Of a DNA stretch of 64,000 nt, positions 17,853-26,220 are shown piece after piece. Source of the stretch: Rhodohalobacter sulfatireducens (GTDB taxonomy: Bacteria > Bacteroidota > Rhodothermia > Balneolales > Balneolaceae); contig NZ_JAKLWS010000002.1 in NCBI RefSeq assembly GCF_022012475.1, positions 62,001 to 126,000 of the forward strand, written 5' to 3'. Made by a program: the position numbers and the translations under genes. A model generated the notes under the pieces. It worked only from the letters and a program-made list of their open reading frames with translations, was not told where the DNA came from and ran no database searches. The first letter of the stretch is position 1. Every line of letters begins with the position of its first letter.

Positions 17853-19547
17853 ATGCTTTCACGAATTTCACTCTTTTTTCTTTTACTTACGTTGTCGTTC
17901 CAACCGGCTCACTCTCAGCAAGTGATGTACGATTCGGGGGGTGATTTAACCCAAGAGCTTGCAGCGTACAATGTGAGTTTCTACGATTTGAATCTGAAAG
18001 TCAATCCGGCAGACAGCACGGTTTCCGGGTTTGTGGATATCCATTTTGATGTGGTTCAACCTACCAATGAAATCGCAGTTGCTCTGGATCCGCGATTGGA
18101 TATTTCATCGGTAGATAAAATCAACTCAGACAGTTCAACATCAAATCTGAAAATAACAAGGAGTGATGAAAGCCGAACTTTTTATGTCAATTATCCAGCA
18201 ACACTTCAGCCGGGAGAAACAGAGCAACTTCGAATTTCATACGGTGGAAAACCTCGTATAGCTCCAAATCCGCCATGGGATGGAGGAATGGTTTGGGATA
18301 CAACCTCAACCGGGCAACCATGGGTGGCCGTGACGGTTCAGTCTGACGGTGCCTGGATCTGGTGGCCGAATAAAGATCATCCATCTGATAAAGCGGATTC
18401 AGTAGCGGTCAATTTCACGATGCCCGATCATTTGGTGGTTGCATCCAACGGACATCTGCGCGGAGAAACCAATACAGAAGATGGCTGGAAAACATGGAAC
18501 TGGTTCGTTTCCACACCTATCAACAACTATAATGTTACAGTGAATGCGGCTCCGTATGAGATCATCGAAGAAACCTACACAAGTACAAGTGGTGATGAAT
18601 TTCCGGTAAAGTTCTGGGTGTTGCCGGAAAACCTGGAGGAGGGAAAAGAGCTATTTCCACAGTTTATCGAACAGCTTCGATTCTTTGAGGAGATGTTAGG
18701 CCCCTATCCGTTTCGGGCGGATAAATATGGTGTTGTTCACAGTCCGCATTTGGGAATGGAGCATCAGACGCTGATTGCATACGGAGCGGGTTTTCAGGAT
18801 GGAGTTTTATCCAATGGGATCGCTCAGTTTGATGATCTCCATCACCATGAACTGGCTCATGAGTGGTGGGGAAATTTGGTGAGTGCATATAACTGGCGGG
18901 ATTTCTGGGTACACGAGGGAATCGGTACATATATGCAGCCGCTCTATTCCGAGCAGCTGGGCGGTAAAGAGGCGTACAATCGTTCGATGGAATATCTGCG
19001 ATTACGAATGGCGGATGATCCAAAAATGGCTGTGGCTCCGCGTGAGTCTATGAGTACGTACGAAATTACACAGGGAACCCGCGGAGGAGACGTCTATTTT
19101 AAAGGAGCCTGGGTTTTGCACACCCTTCGATATGTTGTGGGGGACGACGCTTTCTTTACAACCCTGAGGCGATTCGCCTATCCAACAAAGGAGATGGAAT
19201 CGACCACCGATGGGAGCCAGGTACGGTTCGCCACCACGGATGACCTGCTCTATTTAGCTGAAGATATCTCCGGCCAGGATTTAGACTGGTTGTTTGAAGT
19301 GTATCTTCGTCAGCCAAAATTGCCTGTCTTAAATGCCAGCCGAAATGGGAATATGGTTACCCTGCGATGGGAGGTTCCGGAAGGATTAGATTTTCCAATG
19401 CCCATTGAAGTTAAAATTGATGGTGAGGTCGTTACACTGAGTCCGGATAACAAGCGAATCTCTTTTGAAGTGGCTGCTAATGTAGAAGTTGAAGCAGACC
19501 CGGAAAATAAGATTCTGAAAGAGTTTAATTTAGTTGGAGCTGAATAA
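17853..19547 (+). CDS. secreted M1-family zinc metallopeptidase
   Basis: Aminopeptidase-type gluzincin, 564 residues. A signal peptide is clear (residues 1-21, hydrophobic core LFFLLLTLSF, cleavage after AHS), so it acts in the periplasm or outside. The zinc site is HELAH (H332, H336) followed by E355 after 18 residues, in the usual HEWWGN and WVHEGIGTY context; the exopeptidase motif is LGMEHQ, a variant of GAMEN. The family's long C-terminal helical domain is absent: the protein ends with a short beta domain (residues 485-564). Single gene, convergent with the next one. Confidence 0.92.
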   Translation: MLSRISLFFLLLTLSFQPAHSQQVMYDSGGDLTQELAAYNVSFYDLNLKVNPADSTVSGFVDIHFDVVQPTNEIAVALDPRLDISSVDKINSDSSTSNLKITRSDESRTFYVNYPATLQPGETEQLRISYGGKPRIAPNPPWDGGMVWDTTSTGQPWVAVTVQSDGAWIWWPNKDHPSDKADSVAVNFTMPDHLVVASNGHLRGETNTEDGWKTWNWFVSTPINNYNVTVNAAPYEIIEETYTSTSGDEFPVKFWVLPENLEEGKELFPQFIEQLRFFEEMLGPYPFRADKYGVVHSPHLGMEHQTLIAYGAGFQDGVLSNGIAQFDDLHHHELAHEWWGNLVSAYNWRDFWVHEGIGTYMQPLYSEQLGGKEAYNRSMEYLRLRMADDPKMAVAPRESMSTYEITQGTRGGDVYFKGAWVLHTLRYVVGDDAFFTTLRRFAYPTKEMESTTDGSQVRFATTDDLLYLAEDISGQDLDWLFEVYLRQPKLPVLNASRNGNMVTLRWEVPEGLDFPMPIEVKIDGEVVTLSPDNKRISFEVAANVEVEADPENKILKEFNLVGAE

Positions 19548-19568
19548 AAACAACCTGACAGGTCTCTC

Positions 19569-20171
19569 TCAAAACGGAATCGAAACCGCCACGCTTGTCC
19601 CTGTAAACTGAACATGGCTCACAAATTCCATCAACTGACTACTTTCGGATCGGTTCAAAAAATAGAGAACCGTATCAAATGCAAACAGGAACCCACCCTG
19701 CAGGATTAGGGATTGACCATAGCCGGTCAGGCGATTGTTCTCTTTTCTCAATCCGCGTTCCCACAAGAAAGCGCCAAGTGCCATATAGCCTACATCAAGG
19801 CCGGCATTGAATAGAAGTATTTTTTCAAAGTTGTGAAATTCAGTGAGGGTTTCGGAAAGGGACATCTCAGCCGACTGATTTCTCAATCCATAATACCCGA
19901 AGCCGGCAATTGCCAGGTTTACGGTATTCCAGGCCGCATTCATCTGGTGAAAATATTTTGTCGTCCCATTTGTTCTTGCCATCCCAATACCGCCCACAAT
20001 CATGTTACTGACCGCCCAACCGCCCAATACCAGCATGCCGTTGCTGTTCAAACCAATACGGTTTTGGTTGATGGCTTCCAGATCCGGTTCTGATGTCTGA
20101 GCAATAAGAAGTCCGCTAAACAGAAATTGAAGAATCAGGAGTACAAAAATTTTTCGTTTCGCTGAAATCAT
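19569..20171 (-). CDS. exported or membrane protein of unknown function
   Basis: About 200 residues from ATG 20171; a TTG at 20216 would add 15 residues, but only the ATG places a normal signal peptide (MISAKRKIF, hydrophobic core, LLIAQ) at the very start. The mature part has several moderately hydrophobic segments (GMLVLGGWAVSNMIVGGIGM, VNLAIAGFGYYG, LDVGYMALGAFLW), suggesting four membrane helices. Such proteins occur as uncharacterised families in Bacteroidota; I cannot give a function. It is convergent with the M1 peptidase, with 21 bp between the two stops. Confidence 0.65.
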   Translation of the reverse strand: MISAKRKIFVLLILQFLFSGLLIAQTSEPDLEAINQNRIGLNSNGMLVLGGWAVSNMIVGGIGMARTNGTTKYFHQMNAAWNTVNLAIAGFGYYGLRNQSAEMSLSETLTEFHNFEKILLFNAGLDVGYMALGAFLWERGLRKENNRLTGYGQSLILQGGFLFAFDTVLYFLNRSESSQLMEFVSHVQFTGTSVAVSIPF

Positions 20172-20279
20172 AGTCAATCGGTTAGGTTCACTCCTATCAA
20201 GAGAATAAATGTTCAAATCGTTTGCAAGATCGACCTGTTTTTCGTGATATTGGTGCTCAACCTAACAGCGTCCAAAGAT

Positions 20280-20350
20280 CCTGTCAGCGTTATGCATTGA
20301 GACTCAAGTAAAATACGTGACGCTGTCAGGAGCTGTCGCGCGCTGACAGG
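20280..20350. repeat. inverted repeat before the SGNH hydrolase gene
   Basis: CCTGTCAGCG (20280-20289) and CGCTGACAGG (20341-20350) are exact inverted copies; a further CGCTGTCAGG lies at 20321-20330 between them, and a related CCTGACAGGT occurs at 19554-19563. This looks like remnants of a short interspersed repeat family rather than an operator, because of the spacing. Confidence 0.45.
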
Positions 20351-20379
20351 TCACTTAATTAATCGGCCTAATAACTCCC

Positions 20380-21081
20380 ATGAAAGCACCTATATTTTTA
20401 TTTACCCGGCTATTTGTCGCATTTTTAATCTTTGGGTTTCTAAGCGAATCCATTATCGCACAATCTGTTGAAGATCCCGATCCGCTACGATTTGAGGAGG
20501 AGATCAACCGGTTTGAAGAGTTCGACAGCAAAAACAGTTTTCCCGAAGATGCTATTTTATTCGTTGGAAGTTCCAGTATCCGGCTTTGGAAAACGGCGGA
20601 AGCTTTTCCGGGAATGCCGGTGATCAACCGGGGATTTGGCGGATCCCACTTTTCCGATCTCCACTATTATTATGATGAGTTGGTACTGCCGCATGATCCG
20701 TCCGTTGTGGTATTGTATGAGGGGGATAACGATGTAGCCTCCGGCAAATCAAACGACCGGGTTTTTGAAGATTATATTGAATTTGCCGACCGTTTGACGA
20801 GTGATTTTCCTGATGCAAGACTTGTTTTTGTCCCTATCAAACCAAGCAGCAGCCGATGGGAGTTGTGGCCTCAAATGAAAGAAGCCAATCAGCGAATCAA
20901 TGAGCACATGAGTGAAAATGATCAGTTTTACTATGTAGATCTGGCCACACCACTGTTAGGTTCAGACGGCACACCAGATGACTCGCTTTTTCTGGATGAC
21001 CAACTTCACTTGAGTGAAGACGGCTACGCGAAATGGAATGCAGCGATACGGCCTACTCTCGAAAAGTTGATGAGCGAATAA
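20380..21081 (+). CDS. secreted SGNH/GDSL-type hydrolase
   Basis: 233 residues with a signal peptide (residues 1-24, ending SIIAQ). The SGNH layout is visible: block I FVGSSSIRLW with the nucleophilic serine, block II around NRGFGGS, block III YEGDND, and the catalytic D-x-x-H as DDQLHLSEDGY near the end. This subfamily usually acts as an esterase on acylated sugars in the periplasm; the substrate here is unknown. Single gene with its own promoter region. Confidence 0.85.
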   Translation: MKAPIFLFTRLFVAFLIFGFLSESIIAQSVEDPDPLRFEEEINRFEEFDSKNSFPEDAILFVGSSSIRLWKTAEAFPGMPVINRGFGGSHFSDLHYYYDELVLPHDPSVVVLYEGDNDVASGKSNDRVFEDYIEFADRLTSDFPDARLVFVPIKPSSSRWELWPQMKEANQRINEHMSENDQFYYVDLATPLLGSDGTPDDSLFLDDQLHLSEDGYAKWNAAIRPTLEKLMSE

Positions 21082-21088
21082 AAAGTTT

Positions 21089-21194
21089 GTCATTCTGAGC
21101 AGAGCGAAGAATCTCGTTGTTCAAGTCATTACCCGCAACAAATAGATCCTTCCTCGCTGATCCGAAAAGAACGGCTCTCCTCGTCTGGATGACA
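21089..21194. repeat. interspersed repeat with degenerate terminal inverted repeats
   Basis: The segment begins GTCATTCTGAGC and, read from its other end, GTCATCCAGACG, giving imperfect terminal inverted copies about 105 bp apart, with AGAATCTC and AGATCC in between. This is the common GTCAT-CTGAG type of short non-coding repeat seen between genes in this phylum. It fills the gap between two convergent genes. Confidence 0.55.
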
Positions 21195-21199
21195 TTGCC

Positions 21200-21853
21200 T
21201 TACAATTCAACAATTGATCCATCCACAACTGCAAAAACCTGCTCACCATCATCCGGTTTGATAGTATGCAAACCCGTAAACTCCCCAAACGCTGGTAACA
21301 AAATTCTTTCATCCGAAAAAAGAAAACAGGGAAATCGAAGCGACTGACGTCCTTTTCCTTTGATAGAAATTCCGGGGTGAATATGGCCGGCGACCACGGT
21401 ACGGTTTGGGGCAGATTCAAATGAATCATTCGGGTCATGAACAAAGAGAAACTCATCCATCTCAAGTGTTTCATGCACCTTAATGTTAGCCGATTCATAA
21501 AAAGATTGATGAAGCAGATCGTGGTTACCGGTCACAAGTTGAATGTCTAAGGCATCAATGTTTTCCCGCCACTCTTCAAACTCCAGCCATTCACGATTGG
21601 CTTTGCTGTGAAAAAGGTCTCCCAGAATTAACAGTTTCGAGGGCTGATATTTTCGAATCAGCCTACCGAGCCGTTCAAGGTTCTTTGCATTGATGGTTGA
21701 AGGTGCTGCAATCCCTGATTTTCGAAAATGTCCCGATTTCCCGATATGCAGGTCAGTGATGATTAACGTTTCTCTTTCATCCCAGTAGATCGCTTTTTCG
21801 GGCAGTAGTTTCCATGTTTGGGTGTGAACAGTTTTGGTGAATGTAGATGACAT
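21200..21853 (-). CDS. pdeM: ligase-associated DNA damage response phosphoesterase PdeM
   Basis: Cytosolic calcineurin-like metallophosphoesterase, 217 residues. Metal-binding motifs appear in order: TDLHIGK (D-x-H), GDLFHS (GD-x-x-H-like), GNHD, and AGHIHPGI. Proteins with this layout belong to the four-gene repair module of PdeM, an Lhr-type helicase, an ATP-dependent ligase and an Mre11-like exonuclease. The helicase partner lies two genes upstream on the same strand, but an unrelated gene sits between them and the ligase and exonuclease are not in the window. Confidence 0.85.
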   Translation of the reverse strand: MSSTFTKTVHTQTWKLLPEKAIYWDERETLIITDLHIGKSGHFRKSGIAAPSTINAKNLERLGRLIRKYQPSKLLILGDLFHSKANREWLEFEEWRENIDALDIQLVTGNHDLLHQSFYESANIKVHETLEMDEFLFVHDPNDSFESAPNRTVVAGHIHPGISIKGKGRQSLRFPCFLFSDERILLPAFGEFTGLHTIKPDDGEQVFAVVDGSIVEL

Positions 21854-22023
21854 CTGATAAAACGAGTAATTTTAATTCGAAAAAATCTCCTTAACCGGGA
21901 AATGTAACAACCAATTTAGCTCAATGAAGTGATAAAGTTTATGCTGTTGATTTGAATAAAATTTGAATGAACTAAATACAATGATTGAACCAGAATAGTT
22001 TAATTGCACCAAAATAAAACAGA

Positions 22024-23016
22024 CTAAATTATCCTATTTCCCAGCAGATGCCTGATCAAAATCTTTGCTCTCTTTCTGATCCGTGTATAAAGAGTCTTTT
22101 TTTTAAGAAAAAATAAGCTCTTCAAAATCATCACCATCAGGTAGTTGTTAAAAAGCATTATTTTTCCTGATCTGTCGGTAAGATATTTTTTCGTAAGCGC
22201 TGTTCGGCTTTTTTCCGAGGGATATTTTATTAAGCAATCTAAATCGGGATCATATACACCCTCAGCCCAACGGGTGGGCGTGGATTCTTTCCTTACCGAA
22301 AACATCATATATGGAATATATCTGACCTTATGAGCGATATTTAAACTTTTTAAGTGGAACAGGATATACTGCTCAAGGTTCCAGATTGGGTACGGATTAT
22401 ATTCCAACATCTCTTTGATGAGTTGATCAGTATTATGCAAAATCGGGTCAATTAAGTTTAGGTAAGCATTTAGATGCTCGCTACTAATGATGACATGCCT
22501 GTCGGTAAGGCCGCCATAAAACTCTCCGTATGGAAACCAAAGATACCTTGGATTTAATCTTTCAACTTTCGGATGTGGAATTTCCCAAATAAAGTCCGAA
22601 CGTGTAATTACAAATCTTTGATAGGAGGAGATTATATCTTCTTTCACCAAAAAATCATATAGCTTAGCTCTGAAGTAGATCAGCAGCCCGCCGCTTCCCG
22701 GATGTTCTTCTTCGGCCTTTATCCCTCCAAGCCACTGATTCTGAACCTGTAAAATTTTTCGCCAATGAGTAATTTTTCCGTACCTGTCTTTTTGCAGCTG
22801 ATCAAACCCATCACCAAAATCATCATATTCAGGGACCTCCCATCTAAATTTTGCATTCGCCCAAAAAAGATTGGAGTTATCGTTAGTCGATGATTTTCCC
22901 ACACAGAGAGCAAGATCTGCATCCAATTCTTCCAGAACATTTTTTTTAAATGACGACCAGCAAAGTTTATCAGCACGTGCCTGTCCCAATATTATAACCA
23001 GGGTTTTCTGTTTCAT
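22024..23016 (-). CDS. hypothetical protein, weakly glycosyltransferase-like
   Basis: 330 residues, no signal peptide. I do not recognise the family with certainty. The N-terminus (KTLVIILGQARA) looks like the first strand of a Rossmann or GT-A fold, and residues 135-175 contain FVITRSDFIW and YGEFYGGLTDR, which resemble the metal/acceptor region of some surface-glycan transferases. The last 45 residues are very basic. Base composition looks more AT-rich than its neighbours, and it interrupts the usual pdeM-helicase neighbourhood, so transfer is possible. Confidence 0.6.
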   Translation of the reverse strand: MKQKTLVIILGQARADKLCWSSFKKNVLEELDADLALCVGKSSTNDNSNLFWANAKFRWEVPEYDDFGDGFDQLQKDRYGKITHWRKILQVQNQWLGGIKAEEEHPGSGGLLIYFRAKLYDFLVKEDIISSYQRFVITRSDFIWEIPHPKVERLNPRYLWFPYGEFYGGLTDRHVIISSEHLNAYLNLIDPILHNTDQLIKEMLEYNPYPIWNLEQYILFHLKSLNIAHKVRYIPYMMFSVRKESTPTRWAEGVYDPDLDCLIKYPSEKSRTALTKKYLTDRSGKIMLFNNYLMVMILKSLFFLKKKTLYTRIRKRAKILIRHLLGNRII

Positions 23017-23473
23017 TTTGAAGGGGTTTAACGGCTGAAGTTACACGTTCAAAAATAGATTGAGAGATCTAAATCAGTCTGTATAGCAGAGGATAATAAA
23101 TATTTACCGGTTTATCCCGAGATCTCTTAATGCCCGCATTTTATTCGATAGTATGCCTGCTCATCTATTAGAGTTGGTATAAAATAAATGTTGTGAGTTT
23201 CTCAGCTGAATTATGAAACGATATACGAGGAAAAATCCTCTGCAGATAAATCCGATACTCCACTCAAGAGGCTGTGAGAAAATAGTTTTACAAGCATTGC
23301 AAACACTCACTCTGTGTTGCCACGAAGGCACGAAAACACAAAGTTTTTACGAAGGTTATTGCATTGATTTTTATTAACTTCGCACACCTTCGAGACTTTG
23401 TGTCTTCATGGTAAAAAACAAATCACTGATCTACTTGGCTATATATTTCCTCACAATCTCTCAAGGGGAGATT
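23017..23473. other. 457-bp gap upstream of the orphan gene, holding a repeat
   Basis: No gene found. The right half contains a repeat (separate entry). The left half is AT-rich and presumably holds the orphan gene's promoter. Confidence 0.35.
23317..23414. repeat. CACGAAGGCACGAA-type interspersed repeat
   Basis: The left end reads CCACGAAGGCACGAAAACAC and the right end CTTTGTGTCTTCATGGT, an imperfect inverted copy, about 98 bp overall. This sequence type is a widespread short intergenic repeat in many bacterial genomes; here it lies after the helicase stop. Confidence 0.5.
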
Positions 23474-25927
23474 TCAATCCTCTTCCAACTGCTTCTGCAT
23501 TTTTTTGACACGGTCAATTAGTTTTTCTGAAGATAACTTTTCCCTGAGGCGATCTACAAATATGGGGAATGCGAATGGCGAAAATCTGTCTACATGTTTC
23601 AGGACGACTTCCTGTTTATGAATTCGCTGCAATGCTTGTCGGAGTCGGGCTTCATCTAATTGATATTGGAGAACTTCATCATGTGCTTGCTGAAGTAGTA
23701 AATTGTCTGGCTCGTGTTCGGAAAAAACATCAAAAAAGAGTCCGGAAGACATCTGCAGATGACGACTTTTCTTTTGATTTCCCGGATAGCCCGGAAACAC
23801 TAAACCGGCTATTTGGCTGATTCCACGAAATCGTCGTTTCGCAAGCTCTGTACTATTGAGGCTTCCGCGAATATCACGAACCAAATTCTTCTCAGAAAAC
23901 AGATCATGTTTTAATGCTTCTTCGATGGGGATGTCTTGATCAGAGAGAAGCTCAAATCCATAATCATTCATCGCGATGGAAAAAGTGATCGGCATTAATT
24001 TCGAGATTCGGTGTGCAACCAACGCCGACATCCCTTCATGTACATATCGCCCCTCAAAAGGAAAAAAGAAACAATGACAACCCTCTTTCGAGTAGGATTT
24101 TTCAATCAGGAATTGATCGTTACCCGGCAGAATGGATCGTTTTCGCTGGATATCAAAAATCGGTTCTATCGTTCTAAGATCGATACTGTCGTGTGTATTA
24201 TTGACGGCATCCTGTAATTTTTTTCGCAACAGGTCAGACATATTTGAGGAGAGCGACATGCGCCCTCCTAACCAAGCCGGGACCTTGCTGCTGGCACCTT
24301 TCGTCTTTCGGACATATGCGGTCAGATCTTTCACACGAACCAACTCCAGGTTTCGGCCGGCAAACCAGAAAGCATCTCCAACATTCAATTGTGAAATGAA
24401 CCACTCTTCAATTCGCCCAAGTGTTGATCCCTTCATATACTTGACTCGCATCATTGAGGCACTCTCAATCGTACCGATACTCATTCTGTGACGCCGTGAA
24501 ATTCGCCGGTCAAAGACCTTCATCAACCCATTTTCATCAGGCTCCACTTTTGAAAACTCATCGTACCTGGACAGGGATTTTCCGCCATATTGTATGAAGT
24601 TCAGAATCCAGTCCCACTCCTCTTCTCGTAATGTTTGAAAGGCGAAGGTTTGTCTGACCTCTTTATAAATTTGATCGGGAACAAATCCTTCCGAAACAGC
24701 CAGGGTTACGAGATATTGAACCAACACATCTATCGGTTTTAAAATGGGATCTCTGGATTCAACCTTTTCATCCTGAACGGCTTCTTTGAGTGCGGCAGCT
24801 TCAATCAGCTCAAGTGCATGTGTGGGCACAAACCAGATGGTGCTTATCGAATTGGGCTGGTGCCCACTTCGCCCGGCGCGCTGAATAAATCGTGCAACAC
24901 CTTTCGGGCTGCCAACCTGGATGACTGTATCCACCGGCGTGAAATCTACTCCGAGATCAAGACTGGATGTGCAAACTACGGTTTTTAGATCTCCGGAATG
25001 CAAAGCCTGTTCAATATAATTTCGAACATTTCGATCCAGTGACCCGTGATGAATTCCAATTTCACCGGCCAAATTGGGATTCGCCTCCAATAGTTTCTGA
25101 AACCAAATTTCGCATTGTGAGCGGACATTGGTGAAGATCAAGGTCGATCCGCTTTTATCCAATATCGGCAAAACTTTATGAAGCAGGTTGGTGCCGAGAT
25201 GACCCGACCAGGGGAATTTCTCCACATCATCGGGTAAAACCGTTTTTACGTCAATATTTTTTTGAACATTCGCTTTGATGATGACTGCATCATCTGGTGA
25301 AGGAATTCCTAAAAGTACATCAAAGGCTTCGTCAAAATTGCCAATGGTTGCCGAAATTCCCCATGTCTGAAGATCTTTATTCATTCCTCTCAGCCGTGAT
25401 AAACCCAATTCGGTTTGAGTTCCTCTTTTCGAGCCGAGTAGTTCATGCCATTCATCAACCACGACAGATTTCAGTGATTTGAATCGTTTTGGATACCCTT
25501 TTTGAGCCAGAAGCACATGCAAACTTTCCGGTGTGATGATCAGCACTTCCGGCATCTGCGTTTTTTGCTTCTGCTTGATAGATGAGGAGACATCACCCGT
25601 TCGCCGTTGAATACTCCACGGAATTCCGAGATCATCCACAACTTCCTGCATGATCTCTTCCAGGTTTCGAGCCAGTGCGCGCAGAGGAGTTACCCACAAC
25701 AATTGAAGTCCGTTCTTTTCTTTGGATTGATAATTATCAGGATGCGCTTCAATCCAACTCATGAGGGTCGGCATAAAAAGTGCGAATGTTTTCCCGCTGC
25801 CGGTTGGCGCGTTTAGCAGGCCTGATTTTCTCTCAATAAACGCATGCCAGACCTCCCGCTGCCAATCAAACGGAGACCATTCCTTTGACTCGAACCAGTT
25901 TTCAATGATGGATTGTGCTTGCTGCAT
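23474..25927 (-). CDS. ligase-associated Lhr-type DEXH box helicase
   Basis: DNA helicase of superfamily 2, 817 residues. Walker A is APTGSGKT (near residue 40), Walker B is VVDEWHELLGSKRG (the DEWH form typical of Lhr proteins), followed by SATIGN (motif III), VCTSSLDLGVDF and QRAGRSGH (motifs V and VI). The C-terminal third is the Lhr-specific winged-helix/beta region. It unwinds DNA in a damage-response module with PdeM, a ligase and an exonuclease. Only PdeM is nearby. It is divergent from acs with a 293-bp gap. Start ATG 25927 is the first in frame. Confidence 0.9.
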   Translation of the reverse strand: MQQAQSIIENWFESKEWSPFDWQREVWHAFIERKSGLLNAPTGSGKTFALFMPTLMSWIEAHPDNYQSKEKNGLQLLWVTPLRALARNLEEIMQEVVDDLGIPWSIQRRTGDVSSSIKQKQKTQMPEVLIITPESLHVLLAQKGYPKRFKSLKSVVVDEWHELLGSKRGTQTELGLSRLRGMNKDLQTWGISATIGNFDEAFDVLLGIPSPDDAVIIKANVQKNIDVKTVLPDDVEKFPWSGHLGTNLLHKVLPILDKSGSTLIFTNVRSQCEIWFQKLLEANPNLAGEIGIHHGSLDRNVRNYIEQALHSGDLKTVVCTSSLDLGVDFTPVDTVIQVGSPKGVARFIQRAGRSGHQPNSISTIWFVPTHALELIEAAALKEAVQDEKVESRDPILKPIDVLVQYLVTLAVSEGFVPDQIYKEVRQTFAFQTLREEEWDWILNFIQYGGKSLSRYDEFSKVEPDENGLMKVFDRRISRRHRMSIGTIESASMMRVKYMKGSTLGRIEEWFISQLNVGDAFWFAGRNLELVRVKDLTAYVRKTKGASSKVPAWLGGRMSLSSNMSDLLRKKLQDAVNNTHDSIDLRTIEPIFDIQRKRSILPGNDQFLIEKSYSKEGCHCFFFPFEGRYVHEGMSALVAHRISKLMPITFSIAMNDYGFELLSDQDIPIEEALKHDLFSEKNLVRDIRGSLNSTELAKRRFRGISQIAGLVFPGYPGNQKKSRHLQMSSGLFFDVFSEHEPDNLLLQQAHDEVLQYQLDEARLRQALQRIHKQEVVLKHVDRFSPFAFPIFVDRLREKLSSEKLIDRVKKMQKQLEED

Positions 25928-26220
25928 TATCTATTTGATGGACATTTAGATACAAACGAAGCCGTCTTTCCGCTTTGAGCGGTCTGACGGCAAACGGCTA
26001 TAAACCACTCGAATATACTCATCCGAAGACCTTTCTAAATGGTACTTAACGAAGAATTCCACCTGAATCGTTTTCATCAAAAATCTTATGATTTTGTAAG
26101 AGCTTAAAAAAAAGAGAAATAGATTCATTTTTTTCTTGAAAATGGGTGTAAAAAACGTCAACATAGAAGCGCTTACGTTATTAAAAACCATAACATAGAA
26201 ATAAAGAAGAATTACTGAAT

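Noticed and set aside
25946-26191. 81-codon minus-strand frame between the helicase and acs
   Set aside because: AT-rich low-complexity N-terminus, no ribosome site, fills the divergent promoter region; its C-terminal half looks slightly protein-like, possibly remains of a repeat element, but cannot be supported.
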